64,000 nucleotides of DNA from Paraburkholderia fungorum (lineage in GTDB: Bacteria; Pseudomonadota; Gammaproteobacteria; Burkholderiales; Burkholderiaceae), in contig NZ_MCAS01000019.1 in the NCBI RefSeq assembly GCF_003610895.1, forward strand, positions 56,787 to 120,786. The letters run 5' to 3'. The position numbers and the translations under genes are program-made. This document shows positions 1-8,456 of this stretch, piece by piece; within the stretch, counting starts at the first letter, position 1; the number at the start of each line of letters is the position of its first letter. The notes under the pieces are model-generated. The model ran no database searches and was not told the origin of the DNA. It worked only from the letters and a program-made list of their open reading frames with translations.

Positions 1-804
1 GGCAGCAACGATCGTCTCGGCTGCGGGCAGCGCCCACAGACGCGAATCGCGTTTTTCAGGATCGAACTCGTCGCGCTTGAATTTCGGATCGAACCAGCGG
101 CCTTCGTAGAAGCCGCCCGCGCAGACGAAGTCGGCCTTCACTTCCCAATAGTCGCGCGGCACGAAGCGGCGGATCTTTTCTTCGCGCTCGACCACGATCG
201 ACAGCGTGGGTGTCTGTACCCGGCCGACTGTGGTCAGGAAGAAACCGCCGCCCTTGCTGTTGAATGCGGTCATGGCCCGCGTGCCGTTGATGCCGACCAG
301 CCAGTCCGCCTCCGAGCGGCAGCGCGCCGCGTCAGCGAGCGGTTGCATTTCTTCGTCGCTACGCAGACGGGCAAAGCCTTCACGGATCGCGCCCGCCGTC
401 ATGGATTGCAGCCACAGGCGCTGCACCGGCTGTTTGGCTTTCGCGTGCTGCGCGATCAGGCGGAAAATCAGCTCGCCCTCGCGCCCCGCGTCGCATGCAT
501 TGATCAGACGATCGACGTCTTTACGCTTGAGCAACTTGGTCAGCACCTTCAGGCGCGACTCGCTCTTGGCGATCGGATTCAGATCGAAATGCGGCGGAAT
601 GACGGGCAGATTCGCGAAACTCCATTTGCCGCGTTTGACTTCATAGTCTTCGGGCGCGGCGATTTCCAGCAAGTGGCCGACTGCCGAGGAAAGGACGTAG
701 TCGTCGCTTTCGTAGTATTCGTCATGCTTGGTAAAACCGCCCAAAGCGCGCGCGATGTCGTTCGCGACGGAAGGCTTTTCGGCGATGATCAGTGCTTTGG
801 ACAT
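1..804 (-). CDS. topB: DNA topoisomerase III, N-terminal part (cut by window edge)
   Basis: Type IA topoisomerase that relaxes and decatenates DNA one strand at a time. The visible 268 codons begin MSKALIIAEKPSVANDIARA, the TOPRIM opening motif, followed by the acidic TOPRIM segment CDAGREGELIF and, further on, the GRVQTPTL motif of the type IA fold. The catalytic tyrosine region lies beyond the window, so the gene is incomplete only because the sequence stops. The ATG at 802-804 is in the expected place for the family. It is the last of three minus-strand genes (dprA, thioredoxin-like, topB), each separated by intergenic sequence. TopB rather than TopA is inferred from the N-terminus; confident. 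Confidence 0.93.
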   Translation of the reverse strand, partial: MSKALIIAEKPSVANDIARALGGFTKHDEYYESDDYVLSSAVGHLLEIAAPEDYEVKRGKWSFANLPVIPPHFDLNPIAKSESRLKVLTKLLKRKDVDRLINACDAGREGELIFRLIAQHAKAKQPVQRLWLQSMTAGAIREGFARLRSDEEMQPLADAARCRSEADWLVGINGTRAMTAFNSKGGGFFLTTVGRVQTPTLSIVVEREEKIRRFVPRDYWEVKADFVCAGGFYEGRWFDPKFKRDEFDPEKRDSRLWALPAAETIVAA

Positions 805-1053
805 GACTCGATGTGAGGTTGGTAGATCCGGGTTGATGGCCTTGAGTGCGCTTTAACCAGCGCGACCCTCGTTTGCGACCTTTGCGACCCAATAACGACC
901 GCTTTATAGCACACGGCGCGAGAGCGGCGTGTCAAGTGCCATAAAAAGCGCGCCATGATAATTGCGCGCTCAGTAGCTGGGCACGCGGCGCAAAACGCGC
1001 CGTGTGCTGCTCGCAACGCCCGTGCCGCAAGGTTTAGCGGCCGGTAGCCACAT

Positions 1054-1431
1054 TCACGCGACGGTCAGCGCGGGCCGCAGTTTGGGCGCGCCGCTGATGC
1101 CAGGCACCGCCGTCAGGTCAGACAACATCCGTTCCACAATCGCTGCTTGCGGCAAAACCGTGCCAAAGAAACGTGTCGTTACTGAGTCTTCGATCAGGAT
1201 GGTCGGGAAATTCTCTACATCCAGATCGTCGAAGCGGTCCGCATGGGTTTCGATGTCGATCCATGCGAAACAGATATCCGGATGTTTATCCGCCAGGCGG
1301 TTGAAGGCCTCCCGGTAGTCACGGCAGGTCCCGCACCACTCCGCGCACAGGCAGGCTACGAACAGCGTGTCGGGTTCGTTGACGCGCTCGGCAATCCGGT
1401 CTTGGTCGGTGTCGAGATTCAGCGCGGGCAT
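1054..1431 (-). CDS. thioredoxin-family protein
   Basis: A 125-residue thioredoxin-fold protein starting MPALNLDTDQD. The redox site is WCGTC at about residues 33-37, inside the motif ACLCAEWCGTCRDYREAF, and a cis-proline segment FPTILIED follows around residue 75. An extra Cys (CLC) lies just before the active site. There is no signal peptide, so a cytoplasmic disulfide reductase role is likely. A longer frame exists to 1503, but the ATG at 1431 has an AAGGAACCACC ribosome site directly upstream. It sits between dprA and topB on the same strand. The substrate is unknown. Confidence 0.85.
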   Translation of the reverse strand: MPALNLDTDQDRIAERVNEPDTLFVACLCAEWCGTCRDYREAFNRLADKHPDICFAWIDIETHADRFDDLDVENFPTILIEDSVTTRFFGTVLPQAAIVERMLSDLTAVPGISGAPKLRPALTVA

Positions 1432-1520
1432 GGTGGTTCCTTGCGTACTTTTATCAGGTGCTTTGGCGCGAATGTAGCATGGCCGATCCCAAATCGCGGT
1501 CAACCCTGGTCAATGCGGGG

Positions 1521-2780
1521 TCAGCCACGGGTCGCCCGTGTGAAGCGGCCGCCGGGCAGCGCGGTAACCTGGCCGGCGAGTTCGAGTTGCAGCAGCGTGT
1601 TTTGCAATGCCGCGTCCCCCATCTCGGTGCGGCTGGCAAGAATTTCAAGCGTAGCGGGCGCGTGACCGAGCGCGTCGAGGAGCTGCAGCGCTTCGGGACT
1701 CGTGGCCGGTTGCGGCTCCGCTGATAACGTGGATGCCGTGCCTGAGTCCCGCTGGACCGCCGCGGCGTGCATCGTCGGCAGTTCCTGCCGAACGTTTTCC
1801 GACGCAGGAGTTTCAGGCGATTCCGGCGTACCCGCGCTATCCGGAAAAATCGTCTGCTGGCCGGCGGCCTTCGCGGCGACAGGCTTGCCGAAGCCCAGTT
1901 CTTCCAGCACTTCATCGGGCGTTTCAACCAGTTTGGCGCCCTGCTTGATGATTCGATGGCAGCCGCGCGACAAGGGTGCGTGGATCGAGCCGGGCAAGGC
2001 GAAGATATCGCGCCCCATTTCATTGGCGAGCCGAGCCGTGATCAACGAACCCGAGCGCATGGCGGCTTCGACGATCACAACCCCGCTGACGAGGCCGGCG
2101 ATCAGGCGGTTACGCTGCGGGAAATTGGCGGCGCGCGCCGGCGTGCCCAGAGGCCATTCCGAAAGGATTGCACCTTGCGCTGCGATCTGCCGTGCCAGCG
2201 CGTGATGCGCGGCCGGGTAGACGAGGTCGGCGCCGGTGCCGATCACCGCCACCGTGCCGCCGACACCTTCCAGGCCGCCGCGATGAGCGGCGCCGTCGAT
2301 GCCCAGCGCCAGCCCCGACACGACGGTGACGCCCGCTTGCGAAAGCTCGCGTGCGAAACGCTCGGCATCTTCAGCGCCTTGTGGCGTCGCGCTGCGGCTG
2401 CCCACCAGCGCCACCGCTCTCGTGTGCAGCAGATTCAGCCGACCCTTTATATAGAGTAGCGGCGGCGGATCGGTCATGGTGAGTAACGCGGGCGGATAGG
2501 CGGGATCGTCGAGGGTTACCACATGGTTGCCAGGTAGCTCGCGCCATGCGATGACTGCGTCGAGTTGCGCATCAAAGTTTGCGATGGGCGGTGCCAGTAC
2601 AGCGCGCGCTGCAGTTTCGCCCGCAATCCCGGCAAGTGCCTCGAGCGATTGATTGAAAATCGCTTCCGGCAGTCCGAAAGCGCTCAGCAGTAAACGCAGC
2701 GCGGCGGGTTTCAGCCCCGGCGCGAGCGCAAGCCGCAGCCAGGCGGCGAGTTCAATATGGGTTGCGGGCAAGGTACGCAT
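1521..2780 (-). CDS. dprA: DNA-processing protein DprA (Smf)
   Basis: Loads RecA on incoming single-stranded DNA during natural transformation. The 419-residue protein has an N-terminal helical (SAM-like) part, then the Rossmann-like core with VALVGSRSATPQG, GVTVVSGLALGIDGAAHRGGL, TVAVIGTGADLVYP and an NRLIAGL segment that bind ssDNA, and a C-terminal winged-helix region (about residues 350-415, MGDAALQNTLLQLELAGQV) after a Pro/Ser-rich linker. The ATG at 2780 follows GGAGGATCGACTCTCA. A longer frame to 2957 is possible but has no family support. It is divergent from def. Confidence 0.93.
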   Translation of the reverse strand: MRTLPATHIELAAWLRLALAPGLKPAALRLLLSAFGLPEAIFNQSLEALAGIAGETAARAVLAPPIANFDAQLDAVIAWRELPGNHVVTLDDPAYPPALLTMTDPPPLLYIKGRLNLLHTRAVALVGSRSATPQGAEDAERFARELSQAGVTVVSGLALGIDGAAHRGGLEGVGGTVAVIGTGADLVYPAAHHALARQIAAQGAILSEWPLGTPARAANFPQRNRLIAGLVSGVVIVEAAMRSGSLITARLANEMGRDIFALPGSIHAPLSRGCHRIIKQGAKLVETPDEVLEELGFGKPVAAKAAGQQTIFPDSAGTPESPETPASENVRQELPTMHAAAVQRDSGTASTLSAEPQPATSPEALQLLDALGHAPATLEILASRTEMGDAALQNTLLQLELAGQVTALPGGRFTRATRG

Positions 2781-3024
2781 TGAGAGTCGATCCTCCTGCA
2801 GGGCCAGCGGGCAGGCGGGCGCCATGCTAAAATTTTCATCATCCGAAATAACTGCAGCGCCGCGCCCACCCGCGCGGGCCCTTCGCTTAGCGCACATGGC
2901 GCGTTGAATCGAACCGGTTCGACACCGTCTATCGTCTGCGTAACGCGATGCGCCCACAACCTGGCCGAATGGCCAACGCTAGCCCTACACCGGTCAGCGG
3001 CGCCTATAAAACACACTCAAGATC
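2781..3024. promoter_or_regulatory. dprA/def divergent intergenic region
   Basis: This 244-base gap separates two divergent genes and must contain both promoters. No clear sigma-70 pair or operator stands out. The def start is preceded by the sequence ACTCAAGATC, a weak ribosome site. Confidence 0.4.
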
Positions 3025-3528
3025 ATGGCTTTACTGAACATCCTCAATTACCCGGACAAGCGGCTGCACAAGATTGCGAAGCCGGTCGAAGTGGTCAACG
3101 ACCGTATTCGCCGGCTGGTCGCCGACATGGCCGAAACGATGTACGCCGCACCCGGCGTCGGCCTCGCGGCGACCCAGGTGGACGTGCATGAACGCGTGGT
3201 TGTGATCGACGTGTCGGAAACGCACGACGAACTGCTCGCTTTCATCAACCCGGAAATCGTCTGGTCGAGCGACGAAAAGAAGCTCTCTGAAGAGGGCTGC
3301 CTCTCGGTGCCGGGCATTTACGACAACGTCGAGCGCGCCGAGAAGGTGCGCGTGCGGGCGCTGAACGAGAAGGGCGAAACCTTCGAGATGGATTGCGAAG
3401 GGCTGCTGGCCGTGTGCATCCAGCACGAGATGGATCATCTGATGGGCCGCGTGTTCGTCGAGTACCTGTCGTCGCTGAAACAGACGCGCATCAAGAGCAA
3501 GATGAAGAAGCTCGCCCACGCGATGTAA
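3025..3528 (+). CDS. def: peptide deformylase
   Basis: Removes the N-formyl group from nascent polypeptides at the ribosome exit. The 167-residue length is normal. All three metal/active-site motifs are present: GVGLAATQV near residue 44, EGCLSVPG near residue 91 (Cys metal ligand) and QHEMDHLMG near residue 133 (two His ligands and the catalytic Glu). fmt follows 31 bases later, so the enzymes that add and remove the formyl group are in one operon. Ending in a basic tail (KSKMKKLAHAM) is usual for the Burkholderiales form. Confidence 0.97.
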   Translation: MALLNILNYPDKRLHKIAKPVEVVNDRIRRLVADMAETMYAAPGVGLAATQVDVHERVVVIDVSETHDELLAFINPEIVWSSDEKKLSEEGCLSVPGIYDNVERAEKVRVRALNEKGETFEMDCEGLLAVCIQHEMDHLMGRVFVEYLSSLKQTRIKSKMKKLAHAM

Positions 3529-3559
3529 TGCGCGCCCACCTCGTCTACCGCACCCGTTC

Positions 3560-4546
3560 ATGAGTCATTCGTTGCGCGTCATCTTTGCCGGTACGCCGGA
3601 GTTCGCCGCGGCCGCGCTGGCCGCGATCCACAGCGCCGGTTTTCCGGTGCCGCTCGTGCTGACCCGGCAAGATCAACCCGCCGGGCGCGGAATGAAATTG
3701 CAGGCGAGCCCGGTCAAGCGCTACGCGCAGGAACACGGCATTGCCGTCGCGCAGCCGCCTTCGCTGCGCCGCGCCGGCAAATACCCGGCTGAAGCCGCCG
3801 CCGCGATCGATCAATTGCATGCCACACCGCACGACGTGATGGTGGTGGCCGCCTATGGTCTGATCCTGCCGCAGGAAGTGCTCGATATTCCGCCGCTGGG
3901 TTGCATCAACATTCACGCATCCTTGTTACCGCGCTGGCGCGGCGCCGCGCCGATCCACCGCTCGATCGAGGCGGGCGACGCTGAAACCGGCATCACGCTC
4001 ATGCAAATGGACGCGGGCCTCGACACGGGCGCGATGATCTCGGTCGCGCGCACGCCCATTTCCGGCGACGACACCACGGCGATCCTCCACGACCGTCTCG
4101 CGCAAGACGGCGCGAAGCTGATCGTCGAAGCCCTGATCGAGCTCGAGCGCAGCGGCAAGCTGGCTGCAACGCCGCAACCGGCGGACGGCGTGACATATGC
4201 GGAAAAAATCGGCAAGCACGAGGCTGCGCTCGACTGGCGTAAGCCGGCCGTGGTTCTGGCGCGTCAGGTGCGTGCATTCGACCCGTTCCCCGGTGGCGTA
4301 GGCACGCTGGAAGACGGCACGTCGATCAAGATCTGGGCGGCGGTTCCGGTCGAGGTGCAAGGCAGCAGCGCGCCCGGAACGATCGTTGACATCTCTTCCG
4401 AAGGTGTTGTGATTGCCTGTGGTGAAGGCGCCCTGCGTCTCACGCAACTGCAAAAACCCGGCGGCAAGCGTTTGCCGGTGCGCGAATTCCTGGCCGGCGC
4501 GACGCTAACGGCCGGTCAGCGTTTCCAGCTCCCCGAAGCAAAATAA
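3560..4546 (+). CDS. fmt: methionyl-tRNA formyltransferase
   Basis: Transfers a formyl group from 10-formyl-THF to initiator Met-tRNA. The N-terminal domain (MSHSLRVIFAGTPEFAAAAL) carries the substrate motif, and the catalytic loop INIHASLLPRWRGAAPIHR (about residues 115-133) contains the conserved Asn, His and Ser. The C-terminal OB-like domain (VRAFDPFPGG to the end) completes a 328-residue protein of usual length. It lies directly downstream of def in the standard operon arrangement. Confidence 0.97.
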   Translation: MSHSLRVIFAGTPEFAAAALAAIHSAGFPVPLVLTRQDQPAGRGMKLQASPVKRYAQEHGIAVAQPPSLRRAGKYPAEAAAAIDQLHATPHDVMVVAAYGLILPQEVLDIPPLGCINIHASLLPRWRGAAPIHRSIEAGDAETGITLMQMDAGLDTGAMISVARTPISGDDTTAILHDRLAQDGAKLIVEALIELERSGKLAATPQPADGVTYAEKIGKHEAALDWRKPAVVLARQVRAFDPFPGGVGTLEDGTSIKIWAAVPVEVQGSSAPGTIVDISSEGVVIACGEGALRLTQLQKPGGKRLPVREFLAGATLTAGQRFQLPEAK

Positions 4547-4658
4547 ACGGCTTGCACTACCTTGAACATCGTCCATTCGGCCGATGTTCAGGAGCGCCGC
4601 CACGAGCCCGCAGCGCGTTAGAATCCTCTATGCAGCAGCCCGTGTTTAGAGGATCCCC

Positions 4659-5300
4659 ATGTTTGGCATCACCCATTTCGAGTTTTTCGTCGCCGCGGTC
4701 TTTCTGCTGAACGTGACGCCCGGTCCCGATACGGCTTACATCGTCGGGCGCAGTGTCGCCCAGGGCCGTGGCGCAGGCCTGATGTCCGCGCTTGGCATCT
4801 CCGCCGGTTGTTGCGTTCATTCGCTTGCCTGTGCGTTCGGCTTGACGGCGCTGCTTGCCGCGTCGGCCACCGCGTTCACGGTCATCAAGTTCGTCGGCGC
4901 TATTTATCTGATCTATCTCGGCGTGCGCCTGATTTTCGCCAAGCCGGCGGCTGACGAGGCGGCGGGCGAAGCGCGTGCGGCCGGCGCGCCGAAATCGCTG
5001 CGTCAATTGTTCCTGCAGGGTTTCTGGACCAATGTGCTGAATCCCAAGGTCGTACTGTTCTTCGTGTCGTTTTTTCCGCAATTCGTCACAACGGGCAGCG
5101 ACCATAAGGCACTGGCGTTTCTCACGCTTGGCGTGGTCTTCGTCATGATGAGCATGGTCTGGAACAGCTTTGTCGCGTGGATTGCCGGTAGTGTGACCCG
5201 CCGCTTCTCCGGCAAGCCGTCGGTGAAGAGGTGGCTGGACCGGGGCGTCGGCAGCGCGTTCGTCGGCTTGGGCCTCAAGCTCGCCACCGCATCAAGATGA
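4659..5300 (+). CDS. LysE/RhtB-family amino-acid exporter
   Basis: A 213-residue inner-membrane protein of the LysE/RhtB translocator family. The signature NVTPGPDTAYIVGRS occurs at about residues 18-32 after the first membrane segment, and about six hydrophobic segments are visible. FWTNVLNPKVVLFFVSFFPQF in the middle is the second conserved block. These proteins export amino acids such as homoserine, threonine or lysine by proton exchange, but the substrate cannot be read from sequence. It is 112 bases after fmt with an AGAGGATCCCC ribosome site, so it is probably a separate unit. Confidence 0.88.
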   Translation: MFGITHFEFFVAAVFLLNVTPGPDTAYIVGRSVAQGRGAGLMSALGISAGCCVHSLACAFGLTALLAASATAFTVIKFVGAIYLIYLGVRLIFAKPAADEAAGEARAAGAPKSLRQLFLQGFWTNVLNPKVVLFFVSFFPQFVTTGSDHKALAFLTLGVVFVMMSMVWNSFVAWIAGSVTRRFSGKPSVKRWLDRGVGSAFVGLGLKLATASR

Positions 5301-5403
5301 TTGAATTTTCCTCGCGCGCCCATATCTAACATTTAGCTTACAATCAGTCGCTGCGATCATGCGGCGCAGATATGAAACCGCGTTAGGGCAAGGAGTTGCA
5401 GAC

Positions 5404-6261
5404 ATGTTCAATTGGGTCAAAACCGCGATGTTGATGGCCGCGATCACGGCCCTTTTCATCGTGATCGGCGGGATGATCGGCGGGTCGCGCGGCATGATGA
5501 TCGCGCTCGTGATCGCCCTTGGGATGAATTTCTTTTCTTACTGGTTCTCGGACAAGATGGTTCTGCGCATGTACAACGCGCAGGAAGTCGACGAAAACAG
5601 TGCGCCGCAGTTTTACCGCATGGTGCGTGAGCTCGCCACCCGCGCGAATTTGCCCATGCCGCGCGTCTATCTGATCAATGAAGACGCGCCGAACGCATTC
5701 GCCACCGGCCGCAATCCGGAGCATGCGGCCGTTGCCGCCACCACCGGCATTTTGCGCGTGCTGTCCGAGCGCGAAATGCGCGGCGTGATGGCGCACGAAC
5801 TGGCGCACGTGAAGCACCGCGACATTCTGATCTCCACGGTTTCGGCAACCATGGCGGGTGCCATTTCCGCGCTGGCGAACTTTGCGATGTTCTTTGGCAG
5901 CCGCGACGAAAACGGCCGTCCGACGAACCCGATCGCCGGCATCGCCGTTGCGTTGCTCGCGCCGATCGCTGGCGCGTTGATTCAGATGGCGATTTCGCGT
6001 GCACGCGAATTCGAGGCGGACCGCGGCGGCGCGCAGATTTCCGGCGATCCGCAGGCGCTCGCCTCGGCGCTCGACAAGATCCATCGCTACGCGAGCGGTA
6101 TTCCGTTCCCCACGGCCGAGCAGCATCCGGCCACCGCGCAGATGATGATCATGAATCCGCTGGCGGGCGGGGGCATTGCGAATCTGTTCTCCACGCACCC
6201 GGCCACGGAGGAGCGCATCGCGCGTTTGATGGAGATGGCGCGTACGGGGCGCTTCGAGTAA
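5404..6261 (+). CDS. htpX: membrane zinc metalloprotease HtpX
   Basis: M48B protease that degrades misfolded inner-membrane proteins. The protein starts MFNWVKTAMLMAAITALFIV with two N-terminal membrane segments, then the zinc motif MAHELAHVKHRD (HExxH), two more membrane segments (residues about 150-205), and the third zinc ligand in REFEADRGGAQ. The 285-residue length is typical. The frame opens at 5359 but AAGGAGTTGCAGAC precedes the ATG at 5404, which also matches the family N-terminus. A terminator follows at 6286. Confidence 0.96.
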   Translation: MFNWVKTAMLMAAITALFIVIGGMIGGSRGMMIALVIALGMNFFSYWFSDKMVLRMYNAQEVDENSAPQFYRMVRELATRANLPMPRVYLINEDAPNAFATGRNPEHAAVAATTGILRVLSEREMRGVMAHELAHVKHRDILISTVSATMAGAISALANFAMFFGSRDENGRPTNPIAGIAVALLAPIAGALIQMAISRAREFEADRGGAQISGDPQALASALDKIHRYASGIPFPTAEQHPATAQMMIMNPLAGGGIANLFSTHPATEERIARLMEMARTGRFE

Positions 6262-6285
6262 CGGGCTCACTGACCGGGTGTAACG

Positions 6286-6312
6286 AAAGGCGAGTCTGCG
6301 GGCTCGCCTTTT
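6286..6312 (+). terminator. rho-independent terminator of htpX
   Basis: Stem GGCGAG/CTCGCC with a short loop, flanked by AAA before and TTTT after, 25 bases past the htpX stop. The A-run makes it usable on either strand. Confidence 0.7.
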
Positions 6313-6420
6313 CTGTTCGGGCATCGCCCCGGTCCGCGCCCGGCGGTCCTCTTCCCGCACCACGCTACAATGTATGTTGTTTGCGTTGCGCGCACCGCGC
6401 GGCCTGCCTTTGCCTCTTTC

Positions 6421-7860
6421 ATGACTCCAAAGCCTTCTTCGCGTTCCGCTACTCCATCGGCGCGTCCGCGCGAATCCCGTCTGTCGATGCTGCACCTCGC
6501 GCCTGAATCGCTTGGCTTTGCGCTCGACTGCGCGGGCCAGGCTGTCGGCGCCGTGCGCTCCGGTGCGGCTTTGCCCGCCGCGCTGCAGTCCGTATTCGTC
6601 GGCGCGCCTGAAGGCAGTGCCGCCGCTGCGCGCGGGGCCGTGCAGGATATCGCGTACCGCACCATGCGCCGCCTCGCGATTGCCGAGTGGCTGATCGCGA
6701 AGCTGGTGAAGAAGGCGCCGCCGCCGCACGTCGGCCATGTGCTTGCCTGCGCGCTCGCCTTGCTGGTTGACGATGAAGCAGACGCCGCCTATGCGCCGTT
6801 CACGGTGGTCGATCAGGCGGTCAGCGCAATCGCCGCGCGCCGTGAGTTCTCGTTCGCAAAGGGTCTCGTCAATGCCGTGCTGCGCAATTTCCTGCGTGAG
6901 CGCGAGGCGCTGCTGAGCGCGGCGCAAGCCGACGAAGTCGCGCGCTGGAACTACCCGGCGTGGTGGATCGATGCGGTGAGGGCCGCGTGGCCCGAGGCGT
7001 GGCAAGCGGTGCTTGCGTCTGGCAATACACACGGTCCGCTGACCTTGCGCGTGAACGCACGCCGTTCGACAGTCGACGCTTATCTGCAGATGCTGCACGA
7101 CCATCACATCGCGGCGAGCAGAGCCGGCGAGTACGCCGTCAAGCTCGCGACGCCGATGCCGGTCGACCGCATCCCCGGCTTTAACGACGGCGTGGTGTCC
7201 GTGCAGGACGCCGGCGCGCAGCTCGCCGCGCAACTGCTGGGCGTGCGTGACGGTATGCGTGTGCTCGACGCGTGCGCGGCGCCTGGTGGCAAAACCGGTC
7301 ATTTGCTCGAACTCGCCAACCTGCAGCTTGTGGCGCTCGAAAGCGATGCGTCGCGCGCGCGCCGTATCGGTGAAAACTTGCTGCGGCTCAAGCTCGAAGC
7401 GGAAGTGCGTATCGGCGACGCGGGCACGCCCGCAAAATGGCACGACGACATCGACCAGCCGTTCGACCGCATTCTGGCGGACGTCCCGTGTTCGGCTTCG
7501 GGCATCGTGCGGCGCCACCCGGATATTCGCTGGCTGCGCCGCGCGTCGGATATTCCCGCGCTGGTCGCCGAGCAGCGCCGCATCCTCGACGCACTCTGGC
7601 CGCTCGTTAAACCAGGCGGCGAGTTGCTCTACGTTACGTGTTCGATCTTCCCCGAAGAAGGCGAGTTGCAGGCACAGTGGTTTGGAAACAAGCATCAGGA
7701 TGCGGTACGATTGGACGCGCCGGGGCAACTTTTACCTTCAGTTGCCCGCGCGCCCGCCGGCACATCGGCCGGGTCCCCTGCCGGAGATGCCGCTGAAGAT
7801 AGCACCGGCTCGAACTCAGACCACGACGGATTTTTCTACGCGCGCTTTCAGAAACGGTGA
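6421..7860 (+). CDS. rsmB: 16S rRNA m5C967 methyltransferase RsmB
   Basis: SAM-dependent cytosine-5 methyltransferase for 16S rRNA. The N-terminal NusB-like RNA-binding domain covers about residues 30-190. The methyltransferase domain has the SAM motif LDACAAPGGKTGHLLEL, the motif IV cysteine in ADVPCSASGIVRRHPDI, and the second catalytic cysteine in YVTCSIFPEEGE. The ATG at 6421 (MTPKPSSRSATPS) is chosen because residues upstream of it have no family support. The C-terminus carries an Ala/Gly/Ser-rich insert (about residues 440-465). Its stop overlaps the next gene start (GTGA), indicating translational coupling to the DUF4390 gene. Confidence 0.95.
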   Translation: MTPKPSSRSATPSARPRESRLSMLHLAPESLGFALDCAGQAVGAVRSGAALPAALQSVFVGAPEGSAAAARGAVQDIAYRTMRRLAIAEWLIAKLVKKAPPPHVGHVLACALALLVDDEADAAYAPFTVVDQAVSAIAARREFSFAKGLVNAVLRNFLREREALLSAAQADEVARWNYPAWWIDAVRAAWPEAWQAVLASGNTHGPLTLRVNARRSTVDAYLQMLHDHHIAASRAGEYAVKLATPMPVDRIPGFNDGVVSVQDAGAQLAAQLLGVRDGMRVLDACAAPGGKTGHLLELANLQLVALESDASRARRIGENLLRLKLEAEVRIGDAGTPAKWHDDIDQPFDRILADVPCSASGIVRRHPDIRWLRRASDIPALVAEQRRILDALWPLVKPGGELLYVTCSIFPEEGELQAQWFGNKHQDAVRLDAPGQLLPSVARAPAGTSAGSPAGDAAEDSTGSNSDHDGFFYARFQKR

Positions 7861-8456
7861 CCATCAAACGCTTCTTCCCGCTTCGGCTCGCTGCCGTGCT
7901 CTGGATCGCGCTGGCCGTATGGCTCGCCGCACCGGGCGCGGCGTATGCCGATTCGATTGCGGTCCAGCGCGCCTCGCTGCAATCGGACAACACCGGCTGG
8001 AACCTCGACGCGCGTTTCGACTTCGACCTGAACAGCAATCTCGAAGACGCCGTCAACAAAGGGATTCCGCTCTATTTCACGACCGACTTCGAGCTGAGCC
8101 GGCCACGCTGGTACTGGTTCGACGAGCAGCCGGTCAGCGTGTCGCAGAGCATTCGCCTGTCGTTCCAGCCGCTCACGCGTGAGTATCGGGTGTCGAGCGT
8201 GTCGTCGGGCGGATTGCAGCTCGGTTTCACCACGCTCAAGGACGCGCTCGCCGTGATCAAGCACGTCACGTCGTGGCACGTGATCGATCGCACGCAGGTG
8301 CGTACCGGGGAGACGTACAACGCGTCGGTACGCATGCAACTCGACATCGCGTTGATGCCCAAGCCGTTCCAGATCGACGCGGTGAACAACCGCGACTGGA
8401 GCCTTTCGTCGGATTGGAAGCGCTTTACCTTCACGGTGACCGAACGTGCTAAATAA
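7857..8456 (+). CDS. DUF4390 secreted protein
   Basis: A 199-residue exported protein of the DUF4390 family, function not established. Residues 1-31 form a signal peptide (basic MTIKRFFPLR, hydrophobic core, AAPGAAYA cleavage region). The remainder is soluble and beta-rich. The GTG start at 7857 overlaps the rsmB stop, and its own stop overlaps the ntrY start by 11 bases, so it is sandwiched in the rsmB-ntrY operon. This constant link with the NtrY kinase suggests, as inference, a periplasmic partner of the sensor. Confidence 0.85.
   Translation: MTIKRFFPLRLAAVLWIALAVWLAAPGAAYADSIAVQRASLQSDNTGWNLDARFDFDLNSNLEDAVNKGIPLYFTTDFELSRPRWYWFDEQPVSVSQSIRLSFQPLTREYRVSSVSSGGLQLGFTTLKDALAVIKHVTSWHVIDRTQVRTGETYNASVRMQLDIALMPKPFQIDAVNNRDWSLSSDWKRFTFTVTERAK

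Noticed and set aside
5383..7728. 781-residue open frame opposite htpX-rsmB
   Set aside because: Arg/His/Ala-rich shadow caused by high GC; runs antisense to two confident genes and has no family motifs.
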